Made by a program: the position numbers and the translations under genes
Origin: an uncultured Pseudomonadota bacterium
Lineage (GTDB): Bacteria > Pseudomonadota > Gammaproteobacteria > Burkholderiales > SG8-39
Direction: 5' to 3'
NCBI GenBank assembly: GCA_903864555.1
Contig: CAIPGJ010000885.1
Span: forward strand, 1 to 11,371
Length of the DNA: 11,371 nucleotides
Shown: in pieces, positions 4,916 through 11,371 of the stretch
Layout: every line of letters starts with the position of its first letter
Position numbering within the stretch: position 1 is the first letter of the stretch
The notes under the pieces: generated by a model
Told to the model about the DNA's origin: nothing
The model's input: the letters and a program-made list of their open reading frames with translations, nothing else
Databases searched by the model: none

Positions 4916-5830
4916 TCATTCACCCTCTTGCAAGTATCTTTGATACTCCGACATCGCTGCGAAAGACGTACGTAAATCTGGCTCACGGGAGACCGCAGGA
5001 TCAATCACAATTGAAACGGCCTCATTAAGACGATCAACTGCCTCTTGAATCAGATACGATGGTAAAAACCGAATGATTCGGGATCCTGCCGACAGAATCA
5101 TTCCAAGAGCACGTACCTGATTGCTCTTCTTTTGCATATCGCAAACTATTCCACCGCTGGCCCCCGACAGATTTTCGTATGGTGCTGCGTTTGGCAACGC
5201 GGAAATGAAAGGCTCACCTCGGTCAAATACGCATAGACCATTGACAATGTGGCGCTGTACCGGAGTTTCGTGAGTGAACCCGTCACGAGGTTCATCAAGA
5301 AATGTGAAACTGTTTCGCTCGAAAGGATAGCCCGCGGCGAAGAGAAGTTGTCCAGCAATAAACTTCTCTTTTGGCAGCATTGGCGACACCTTGGCGTCAA
5401 AGTCCAGGAAGTTATCAGGCTGATGATGCGGAAACGGATTAAATAACTCAACCAAGACCAGATCGGAAGTGTCGATTGCGATCCCTTTGTTCGCAATGAG
5501 ATTGCCAATAAGGTGCAATCGCGCTGGCATCATAAAGTCGTAGAGGCTCTTTACTTGATAACGATTGCGGGCTGTGATCCAAAATGGAGAATCATTGCTA
5601 AATTCAAAATTGGTCATGTTCTGCAGCACATGGTGAGCGGTAAGTAGATAGAAAAACCCGCTCTTGCGTATTAGGATTCCACTGCCGGACCCAAAAGTTT
5701 GGTCCACGTGGAAGTGTCCACGCTCTTCGACCGTGTGATTGAGGTGATTAAAGAAAATGCGACGGGCTGACTTGATCGTATTTGATGTTTTCGTGCTTTC
5801 GAAGGCTCGTTCAAACTGGCGTTTTTTCAT
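4916..5830 (-). CDS. Trypsin-like serine protease, possibly defence-associated
   Basis: A 304-residue protein with the three landmarks of a chymotrypsin-fold peptidase. FGSGSGILI followed by LLTAHHVL carries the likely catalytic His67, TSDLVLVEL the likely Asp123, and NLSGASGGIVCD the likely Ser225 in a GxSGG context. 'FAAGYP' at about 164-169 matches the usual strand before the Ser loop. There is no clear signal peptide or membrane segment (the start is MKKRQFERAFES, charged), so it is probably cytoplasmic. That differs from the periplasmic Deg/HtrA proteases, and it has no PDZ domain. The about 45-residue N-terminal and 60-residue C-terminal flanks are not recognised. It lies on the same strand 157 bp behind hamB and is likewise A+T-rich. 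Cytoplasmic trypsin-like proteases serve as effectors in several anti-phage systems, so such a role is possible but inferred. Start ATG 5828-5830, with a weak A-rich ribosome site. Confidence 0.82.
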   Translation of the reverse strand: MKKRQFERAFESTKTSNTIKSARRIFFNHLNHTVEERGHFHVDQTFGSGSGILIRKSGFFYLLTAHHVLQNMTNFEFSNDSPFWITARNRYQVKSLYDFMMPARLHLIGNLIANKGIAIDTSDLVLVELFNPFPHHQPDNFLDFDAKVSPMLPKEKFIAGQLLFAAGYPFERNSFTFLDEPRDGFTHETPVQRHIVNGLCVFDRGEPFISALPNAAPYENLSGASGGIVCDMQKKSNQVRALGMILSAGSRIIRFLPSYLIQEAVDRLNEAVSIVIDPAVSREPDLRTSFAAMSEYQRYLQEGE

Positions 5831-5878
5831 GAAATTTTTCTGATGTACGTTCTGGTGATCGGTTGAGACTTAACGCCG

Positions 5879-5917
5879 GAACTCGGCGGCGCAGTGAGAA
5901 GCTCGTTAGACGAGTTC
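5879..5917. repeat. Inverted repeat between hamB and the protease gene
   Basis: GAACTCG (5879-5885) and CGAGTTC (5911-5917) form perfect 7-bp arms. They lie in a GC-rich stretch of the 157-bp gap, which contrasts with the A+T-rich genes on both sides. It may fold as a stem that separates hamB from the protease transcript, or it may mark an old junction. No U-run is present. Confidence 0.35.
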
Positions 5918-5987
5918 TGACCAGCACTACGATCAGGAAGAGTCGACATACTTTCCAGCACCGATTAATCCGATAGCATCGAGCGGG

Positions 5988-8132
5988 TTAACTCCCTAAT
6001 GATCCATCATTGGACGCATGAGCTTCAACCATTCTCGGCCTTTGCAGAGCAATCCCATCGAAGAAGTAGTCCAAGACATACCTGTCAAACGAATCAAGCT
6101 CTTTCACTTTTTCAAGTATTTCTGGCTGCATCGCCCTCAGCAACTCAATTGCCGAATGAAGGTCCAGCTTTTCGTTCTCGAAATTGACGAGACCAGAGGC
6201 GTGTATTTTCTTAGCCAGCATGCGTGGCAACCCATACTCTTCAAGCTCTATTACGCAAGACGGCAGAAAAGCCTTGGAAAGCCTCGCGATGAAAGGAGAG
6301 ATGTCTATCTTGTTCTCAGGAACGATTTCCATCTGAATGACGTTAACGTCATTCAACAACGCAGTCAGTTTGTAAGTGGCATTGCGTTCCATCTTGAAGA
6401 ACTCTTCGATGGTCACATCCTGTTCGGAAAGTTGATCTAAGAGTTCGGGAATTGAAAGAGTCCAATTCGACGACATGACTCTGATGAACTCAACAAATTT
6501 TGTGAAGGTGGCATCCCAACCGGCTGGTACTAATTTGATGACTTTGTGGAGTATCCAAGCCCAGTATTCGTTAGAGGATGCGTTGAGAGAGGCAAGCCCT
6601 CTCCAAGTCTTTTTGTCGCTATTTATAGCCAAAGCGATCGCTGCTATCAACTCTGTGTCGCCAGAAATCAACAATCCTTCGTCTTTAAGGCGATCAAACG
6701 ACTCCCGCCCCAATATCTGTGCCATGTCCTCGTTGTACTGCAGGAGTTTCGCCAACTGCTTTTTGGTTAGCTCCTTCTTGTACTTCTCATCGTCCACATC
6801 CGCGAGTAATTCATCAGGGAAGGTTAATTCCAACTGAGTATCGGTAGGTGATGGCGGCTCTTCGAGAATGTATATATTGCCTACGAAATGTCTGAACATC
6901 CGACCTCCACGACCGATGATGTTTCGATACGTGAAATCGTTCAGTTTTAGTTTCCCGTTCTTGTTGCTCCAGACGATGACGTTTTCCGCAGATGTGTTTA
7001 CCCCTTCGATGATGGAAGATGTGGACACAAGAGTTTGCAACCCGCCTTTTTCCTCCTCGAAAAGTCGAACTTGTATCTGGCTCAGGGAACGGTGAAGCTG
7101 ACCGGTGTGAAAGCCAATGCCTCGTTTCACCAAAGCGGTCAGTTTCCAGTTCGGATGGTAGTTCGTTGAGAGCCACGAAGAGAAAGCGGATAGCAACTCA
7201 CTGTGTTCTTTTTCTATATTTTCGATGAGTAGGGTAGCCACACTATCGACATTCGAATAAGTGCCAGCGTAAATCAACGACTTGGTCTCTTGCTTTCCAA
7301 GAATCTGCAACAGTACATCGTTCTTCTTCTGGGCATCCTTGTTGATGTCCTTGTAAAGCTCATACTTTTCAAGGAACACCGTATTGAAATCTAGCCGCAA
7401 GAACAGCATGTCCTTTGTGAATGGATTGTCGTTAAGGGCTGAAATATTGGGAGCCAGATAGTATTTCTGAGCAGCCTTTGCGCCCAACTTCATCATGGCT
7501 TTCAGGAGCGCAGGCGACCGCTCCTTGTCGAAATCCTGGCTCGCTTTATAAAACTCATCGACGACAAGCAAATCAAGCCTTTCGAGCTTGTCGCAATACT
7601 GGATTGCCCGCTCTTGCGGGAAGATGAGGATGTTCTTCTCTCCGAGTTCGACCTCCGATGTCGTCACAATTTTGTACTCAGCAGAAAATTTCTTGCTTAA
7701 TCTACGCCGGGTCTCATCGGTCAGTGCGATGGTAGGTACCAGTATCAGAACGTTGTTAGGCTTCTTGATTGCGATGTAGGCATCAATGATCAAGCTTTTG
7801 CCAAAGCTTGTCGGAGCGCTAATTGCGAGATTGTCACCATCCAGAAGGTGCTTCAAGACCAATGACTGTTCGCTGTGTAGCGTGATATGAGTCTCTTGCC
7901 CGATGTCCACTTTGAAGGACTCGTAGATGAATCTATCTTGCCAACTCGACGTATCAGGGTCGAGATAGGGGAATAGTCCCGACTCCCTGATTAGGTGATT
8001 GATGAGCGGGGAATACGAAATCCCTTCTCTACCGAGTTGGTCGAGCATGCGAATCAGCCGATTTCTCGCCTCTGTTCCGTCGTTGGCTTGAAGCAGGTCA
8101 TTGATGACCGCACATTCTTCGTAGATTTCCAT
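5988..8132 (-). CDS. hamB: Hachiman system helicase HamB
   Basis: A 714-residue superfamily 2 helicase. Walker A APTSFGKS lies at 106-113, motif Ia at 132-144 (VPTIALTDETRRR), the DExx box DEFY at 192-195, motif V in STSSIIEGVN at 370-379, and motif VI IIGRGGR at 405-411. A 300-residue C-terminal extension follows. 'LHSEQ' at 85-89 lies where a Q-motif is expected. In Hachiman, HamB is an ATP-dependent DNA helicase that holds HamA in check. On sensing damaged or phage-altered DNA it releases the nuclease, which stops phage spread by clearing DNA. The length and motifs agree with this family. The gene begins six bases after the hamA stop, so the two are surely cotranscribed. All helicase motifs appear intact. 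Base composition is lower in GC than the flanking mosaic, suggesting transfer as a unit. Confidence 0.92.
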   Translation of the reverse strand: MEIYEECAVINDLLQANDGTEARNRLIRMLDQLGREGISYSPLINHLIRESGLFPYLDPDTSSWQDRFIYESFKVDIGQETHITLHSEQSLVLKHLLDGDNLAISAPTSFGKSLIIDAYIAIKKPNNVLILVPTIALTDETRRRLSKKFSAEYKIVTTSEVELGEKNILIFPQERAIQYCDKLERLDLLVVDEFYKASQDFDKERSPALLKAMMKLGAKAAQKYYLAPNISALNDNPFTKDMLFLRLDFNTVFLEKYELYKDINKDAQKKNDVLLQILGKQETKSLIYAGTYSNVDSVATLLIENIEKEHSELLSAFSSWLSTNYHPNWKLTALVKRGIGFHTGQLHRSLSQIQVRLFEEEKGGLQTLVSTSSIIEGVNTSAENVIVWSNKNGKLKLNDFTYRNIIGRGGRMFRHFVGNIYILEEPPSPTDTQLELTFPDELLADVDDEKYKKELTKKQLAKLLQYNEDMAQILGRESFDRLKDEGLLISGDTELIAAIALAINSDKKTWRGLASLNASSNEYWAWILHKVIKLVPAGWDATFTKFVEFIRVMSSNWTLSIPELLDQLSEQDVTIEEFFKMERNATYKLTALLNDVNVIQMEIVPENKIDISPFIARLSKAFLPSCVIELEEYGLPRMLAKKIHASGLVNFENEKLDLHSAIELLRAMQPEILEKVKELDSFDRYVLDYFFDGIALQRPRMVEAHASNDGSLGS

Positions 8133-8138
8133 TGATCT

Positions 8139-9056
8139 CTAAGCCTTGTGAAAGGCTACTTCGTTTGAAAACTGGTTGATCAGCTTTTCTCTGTCTGGAA
8201 TCGGAAAAAGGATGATGTGAAATTTGACTTCCGCGTATTTTGAAACCGTGTCAGATAGGGATGAAATCTGCTTTTCGAAATATGAGGATGCTCGTTCGAG
8301 ATGGTATTTCTTGACGCTTTCCCTGTATGCGTCATTCATTTCCTTAGTTGAAGCGGTGATGGAGCACTCATGCAACAGAAGGATTGGAACGTGAATCTTC
8401 GGCTTGATCGGGTCTATCGACTTTTTCGCAGCTAGTGCATCTTTGATCTTTGCAGCCAACTCCTGATTAGCGACCAGTCGGTCGATGTCTGAAGCGTTGG
8501 TGATTATGCTGTTTTCCTTTTTCAGCTTAGCGGTATTCAGCGAGTTACCAACGGATTGAACGATTGCCGGAAGCCTCGCGTCTTCGATGCTATTAAAGAA
8601 CTTCGCCTCCCCGAACCAAAGAGAGAAGTCGTTGTTTCCTTCGAGGACGATATGAACGCTGTCTGCGCCTTTCGCGTTGTCCTGTGCGTTCTGCTTGTAG
8701 AAAATCTTCGGAACCACTGGCAACGCGCCGTAGTGATGATGCATGATTCCGTATAGGACGATTTCAGCCAGTTCGCTGCCCTTCCCTATGTCACCTGCTT
8801 TGTCAGTTAGGCGCAGGTTCTTTGCTGATTCGCGCAGCGAGGATCTGTTTTGTCCAATGAGTTTTTCCCGCTCTTGAGCCGATAGAGCAGTTAGGGCAAT
8901 GTTGTCCCAGATGAAATTTTCGAAATTTTCATAGCGCCACTTTTCATCTTCGAAGTCGTTAACAAGGCTCAGAACACTCTTGTTATCGACGGGAGTAAGA
9001 GCCGTATCTGAGAAAATTTTCAGATAGAGGTCGTCGACAAGTATTTCGAAGTTCAT
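8139..9056 (-). CDS. hamA: Hachiman system nuclease HamA (DUF1837)
   Basis: A 305-residue DUF1837 protein. The core has GSELAEIVLYGIMHHHYGA (about 93-111), then KGADSVHIVLEG (129-140) and LWFGEAKFF (146-154). D132 and E150-x-K152 give a PD-(D/E)xK nuclease signature, as in HamA, where the E-x-K pair is needed for DNA cleavage. A C-terminal half with 'PILLLHECSIT' and 'FHIILFPIPDREKLINQF' completes the fold. HamA is the effector of Hachiman and is kept inactive in a complex with HamB. The start is ATG 9054-9056, four bases after the stop of the DUF3223 gene; there is only a weak A/G-rich ribosome site, which suggests translational coupling. Its stop (TAG) is six bases before hamB. Confidence 0.92.
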   Translation of the reverse strand: MNFEILVDDLYLKIFSDTALTPVDNKSVLSLVNDFEDEKWRYENFENFIWDNIALTALSAQEREKLIGQNRSSLRESAKNLRLTDKAGDIGKGSELAEIVLYGIMHHHYGALPVVPKIFYKQNAQDNAKGADSVHIVLEGNNDFSLWFGEAKFFNSIEDARLPAIVQSVGNSLNTAKLKKENSIITNASDIDRLVANQELAAKIKDALAAKKSIDPIKPKIHVPILLLHECSITASTKEMNDAYRESVKKYHLERASSYFEKQISSLSDTVSKYAEVKFHIILFPIPDREKLINQFSNEVAFHKA

Positions 9057-9060
9057 CTTT

Positions 9061-9366
9061 TCAATCGTCTCTTTGCGTCACGCATCTCGTATAGGAGAAG
9101 CCCTCTTTTTTCCCGTCCTTGAGAACCGCACAAAAACACTGAGAGCCGAATTTCTCTGGCATTACCTCAAAATAATTTATACCAGGACCAACCTTTGTCT
9201 GATAACTCGGGTGTCTCTTGAACAGTTCCGCAAGGTGTATGGCATCCTCTGCAGAAACGATTTCACTCGGAACATAGCGATTCAACATTTCCTTGAAAAA
9301 GGCGTGCGCCTTACTTTGATTGTCGAAGCTGATTGTTTCGAGAGTCACAGGTTTTCCTCTTGCCAT
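9061..9366 (-). CDS. DUF3223 small protein, first gene of the Hachiman operon
   Basis: A 101-residue protein with the DUF3223 (DCL/DeCL-like) pattern: 'FDNQSKAHAFFKEMLNRYVP', 'AEDAIHLAELFKRHPSY', 'KVGPGINYFEVMPEKFGSQCF', and a C-terminal 'DGKKEGFSYTRCV'. This fold occurs alone or fused to HNH nucleases in bacteria. It also occurs in plant DCL proteins involved in chloroplast rRNA maturation and at the tail of plant RNA polymerases IV and V, so nucleic-acid or polymerase contact is a reasonable guess; no catalytic residues are evident. ATG 9364-9366 has a strong GGAGG site five bases upstream, the best ribosome site of the operon. Its stop is four bases before hamA. The tight spacing suggests a part in, or control of, the Hachiman response, but this is inference. 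Confidence 0.8.
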   Translation of the reverse strand: MARGKPVTLETISFDNQSKAHAFFKEMLNRYVPSEIVSAEDAIHLAELFKRHPSYQTKVGPGINYFEVMPEKFGSQCFCAVLKDGKKEGFSYTRCVTQRDD

Positions 9367-9671
9367 TTAGTCCTCCACTAATCCAATTCAAACATTTATC
9401 TGAGCGATGCTACGCCGAATCGATCGTCATAATCACTGGCAAATAACAAACCAATCCCCCAATTTAAAGGTCGGCCGCTGCGGTTGGCGCATGGTGAGTT
9501 CATTGCTATGAGGGGCATTGAGTGACCGTGGTTCTGGAAGAACTGACAAAGTCGGCTCTTGGCGGAGTTCCAACCTGCGCGCGGTATCTCTGACCGGCAG
9601 CAACTACTGCAAAGAGGCCGTTCGCGTAACGTGTCGATCTTCGACATTGTTTAAATTCGGTCATATTTTTA
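9367..9671. promoter_or_regulatory. Intergenic region, 305 bp, with the likely Hachiman operon promoter
   Basis: This gap separates the operon start from the stop of the methyltransferase gene, which reads in the same direction. No gene is convincing. The operon promoter must lie here unless transcription continues from the methyltransferase. A weak candidate on the minus strand is TTGGTT and TATGAC with a 17-base spacer, just left of 9460. The part around 9540-9640 is GC-rich and resembles low-complexity intergenic debris. Confidence 0.3.
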
Positions 9672-11371
9672 TTAGCTTACTGTCGCTTCGGTTTTGCGTG
9701 TTTTCTTCCCGGCTGGCGCAGGCAGCAAGCTGGTGATGCGCTGATAAAGCTCGAACAGGAAGGCCACGCGTTCGGCGTCGGAGGCGTAGGACTTTTTGCC
9801 GCCGCTGGGTTGGTATGCGGCGTCTACGGCGGTGTCTAGTTTTTGGTGGGCCTTGAGCAGGGCCGGGGGCATGGTCAGTGGGTCGTACAGGTCGGCCAGT
9901 GAAGAGCTTGCGAATTGGGCGCGGGCGTCGAGCACGCATTGGGCGGCTTGTTCGATGGCGGTGCGGAGTTTGTCGCTGAGTGGCTCGCCAGCGAAACCGG
10001 GCCAAGGGAATGTGTTGTAGGTCAGTTTGACCGAATAGCGGATATCACTTTTCAAGCGCCCAGCCGTTACATCGACCCAAGCCCTGTGCATGAGGCTTGA
10101 TAAGACTCCGAATTCGTAAAGTGATGCGTTTGGAATCAGTTGAAGGTCGTTTGCCGCGACTACGGTTGCCGGTAAATAACCCAGCGGCAAATATCTTCGA
10201 TTTTCAGATGAGGTACGCGGAATTGCCAGGTAATTTCCATCGATCGGCTGCCGATCTTCCGTGAACCAAGTAGGTGTTGCAGCTTTTTGGCGAGTCGCTA
10301 ATTTTTCGCTCACTTCCCGCATTTTTTGTACTGCACGTACCCTGAGCAAAACTTCCGGCATGGCTCTAAGAATATGAGGCGGGCAATCCTTTAACCAAAG
10401 GCAATAGCGCAACTCATTCCGGAGAAAACCTACCCCACCAAGATACGGCCGCAACCATGCTTCTGCTGCAGGCTCTTTTTCTATGAGTGCGTTTTTTTCG
10501 GATGGTTCTAGGATGAGATTTCCACCATCGGCCGGGATGCTGCCATTGACGATTTCTGTCATTGAACAAATCGGGCGCATCGTTGCACTTGCGATTACGT
10601 CTGGACCATCGATCAAATATGGATTGATGTTCTTGGCAGGCACAGCCAAAGGCGTGCCCTTGACGTCTTCGTATTCGAAAATCGTTTTGTCCGCGTGATC
10701 CTGGAAGCCAAAGCCCACGATCACGCAATGCACTGCGGCTTTGCCTCTGGCTTCGTTGCTCCAGTTGAAGGTGCGATGGGCAAATTGAATGCGGATGCCT
10801 TTGCTCAGCATCCAACCCCACAGAACGCCCACTTGTTCACCTTGGGTGATGCTGTTGGTGGACACAAACGCACTGCGGCAGGTAGGGGCGCCATGCATGT
10901 AGCGTGCGGCTTTGACGTACCAAGCCGCCACAAAGTCGAGCAAGCCAGCATTGTCGATGCCCTCAAACACAAGGCGCGTGTCTTCACGTTGCGCATCGTC
11001 CATGAACTTGGCACCCACAAACGGCGGATTGCCCAGCACATAACTGCACCGCTCCGCAGGCAGCACCTCGCTCCAGTCCAGCCGCAGTGCGTTGGCATGG
11101 CGGATTTGTGGTGAGCTTTTGAGTGGGATGCGGGCAAAGTACAGGCCAAACTCCACGCTCACCCGCAGGTTCATTTGGTGGTCCACCAGCCACAGGGCCA
11201 CTTGGGCAATTTGTGCCGGAAACTCTTCGATCTCGATGCCAAAAAACTGGTCCACGTTCACGCCGATCAGGCTGTGCACATCCATCGTCAGCTGGCCTTT
11301 GTGGGCGCTCAGTTCGTGGTCGGCCCGCAGCACCTTCAGCTCCAGCTCGCGCAGTTCGCGGTAGCTGATCA
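9672..11371 (-). CDS. MmeI-like type IIG restriction-modification methyltransferase, C-terminal part (5' end outside the window)
   Basis: The frame is open to the right edge; about 565 residues are visible, ending at TAA 9672-9674. The start reads ISYRELRELELKVL, then FFGIEIEEFPAQIAQVALWL, followed by the catalytic amino-methyltransferase motif NPPF (motif IV) in 'SYVLGNPPFVGAKF'. Next come the typical 'AFVSTNSITQGEQVG', 'AHRTFNWSNEARGKAAVHCV' and 'NINPYLIDGPDV' blocks. A target-recognition region follows, then 'GRLKSDIRYSVKLTYNTFPWP' and a C-terminal helical part. This order is that of the MmeI family (class I SAM-dependent adenine methyltransferases), where one chain reads the site, methylates it and, in complete members, cuts through an N-terminal nuclease domain. 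Family members are about 900 residues, so roughly a third, including any nuclease and the SAM-binding motif I, is off the window. No damage is seen in the visible part. Confidence 0.9.
   Translation of the reverse strand, partial: ISYRELRELELKVLRADHELSAHKGQLTMDVHSLIGVNVDQFFGIEIEEFPAQIAQVALWLVDHQMNLRVSVEFGLYFARIPLKSSPQIRHANALRLDWSEVLPAERCSYVLGNPPFVGAKFMDDAQREDTRLVFEGIDNAGLLDFVAAWYVKAARYMHGAPTCRSAFVSTNSITQGEQVGVLWGWMLSKGIRIQFAHRTFNWSNEARGKAAVHCVIVGFGFQDHADKTIFEYEDVKGTPLAVPAKNINPYLIDGPDVIASATMRPICSMTEIVNGSIPADGGNLILEPSEKNALIEKEPAAEAWLRPYLGGVGFLRNELRYCLWLKDCPPHILRAMPEVLLRVRAVQKMREVSEKLATRQKAATPTWFTEDRQPIDGNYLAIPRTSSENRRYLPLGYLPATVVAANDLQLIPNASLYEFGVLSSLMHRAWVDVTAGRLKSDIRYSVKLTYNTFPWPGFAGEPLSDKLRTAIEQAAQCVLDARAQFASSSLADLYDPLTMPPALLKAHQKLDTAVDAAYQPSGGKKSYASDAERVAFLFELYQRITSLLPAPAGKKTRKTEATVS

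Noticed and set aside
5868..5911. Integron attC-like site: on the minus strand GTCTAAC and GTTAAGT fit the RYYYAAC and GTTRRRY patterns, 30 bases apart
   Set aside because: The two outer boxes pair poorly with each other, the length (44 bp) is below usual attC sizes, clear inner boxes are missing, no other attC or integrase is in the window, and such degenerate 7-mers occur by chance.
9518..9736. Frames on either strand in the gap between the DUF3223 gene and the methyltransferase
   Set aside because: Low-complexity composition, no recognisable domain, no ribosome site, and one overlaps the methyltransferase 3' end in antisense.
10695..11114. Plus-strand frames opposite the methyltransferase
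   Set aside because: They are shadows of the GC-rich coding strand of the MmeI-like gene, whose motifs are all in the minus frame.

Overview
The window looks like an accessory or defence region of a Gram-negative, probably betaproteobacterial (Comamonadaceae/Burkholderiales-like) chromosome. This assignment is inference. It rests on the GC-rich codon use of the flanking genes and the family make-up (DNA2/NAM7 helicase tail, MqsRA, HigA, MmeI-like methyltransferase); no rRNA or housekeeping marker is present.

Left part (1-4.6 kb): a mosaic of toxin-antitoxin-type genes between repeated fragments of one helicase gene. The window opens in the 3' end of a superfamily 1 DNA2/NAM7-like helicase (1-492). 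Pieces of that same 3' end recur at about 1286-1433 (frameshifted and truncated) and 4127-4414 (a clean tail of about 95 codons). Between copies 1 and 2 lies an orphan HigA-type antitoxin. Between copies 2 and 3 lie a complete class II Fic protein, a small chimeric antitoxin-like gene that overlaps a dead PIN-toxin start, a divergent intact mqsR-mqsA pair, and the 3' part of an XRE antitoxin. After copy 3 comes a decayed C-terminal fragment of a second Fic gene, so the order 'helicase tail then Fic' occurs twice. This points to repeated duplication, insertion and deletion at the 3' end of the helicase gene.

Middle part (4.9-9.4 kb, minus strand, visibly more A+T-rich): a compact operon of DUF3223 protein, HamA and HamB with gaps of 4 and 6 bp. 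HamA (DUF1837, D...E-x-K nuclease signature) and HamB (superfamily 2 helicase) form a Hachiman anti-phage system. The DUF3223 gene is the first cistron and could be an accessory part. A trypsin-like serine protease with a recognisable His/Asp/Ser triad follows 157 bp downstream on the same strand.

Right part (9.67 kb to the edge, minus strand): the C-terminal about 565 residues of an MmeI-like type IIG restriction-modification methyltransferase (NPPF motif), which runs off the window. Hachiman, the protease, the modification enzyme and the toxin-antitoxin mosaic together make this a defence island. The known parts are conventional. The unusual parts are the reiterated helicase 3' ends around toxin-antitoxin cargo, and the DUF3223 and protease neighbours of Hachiman.
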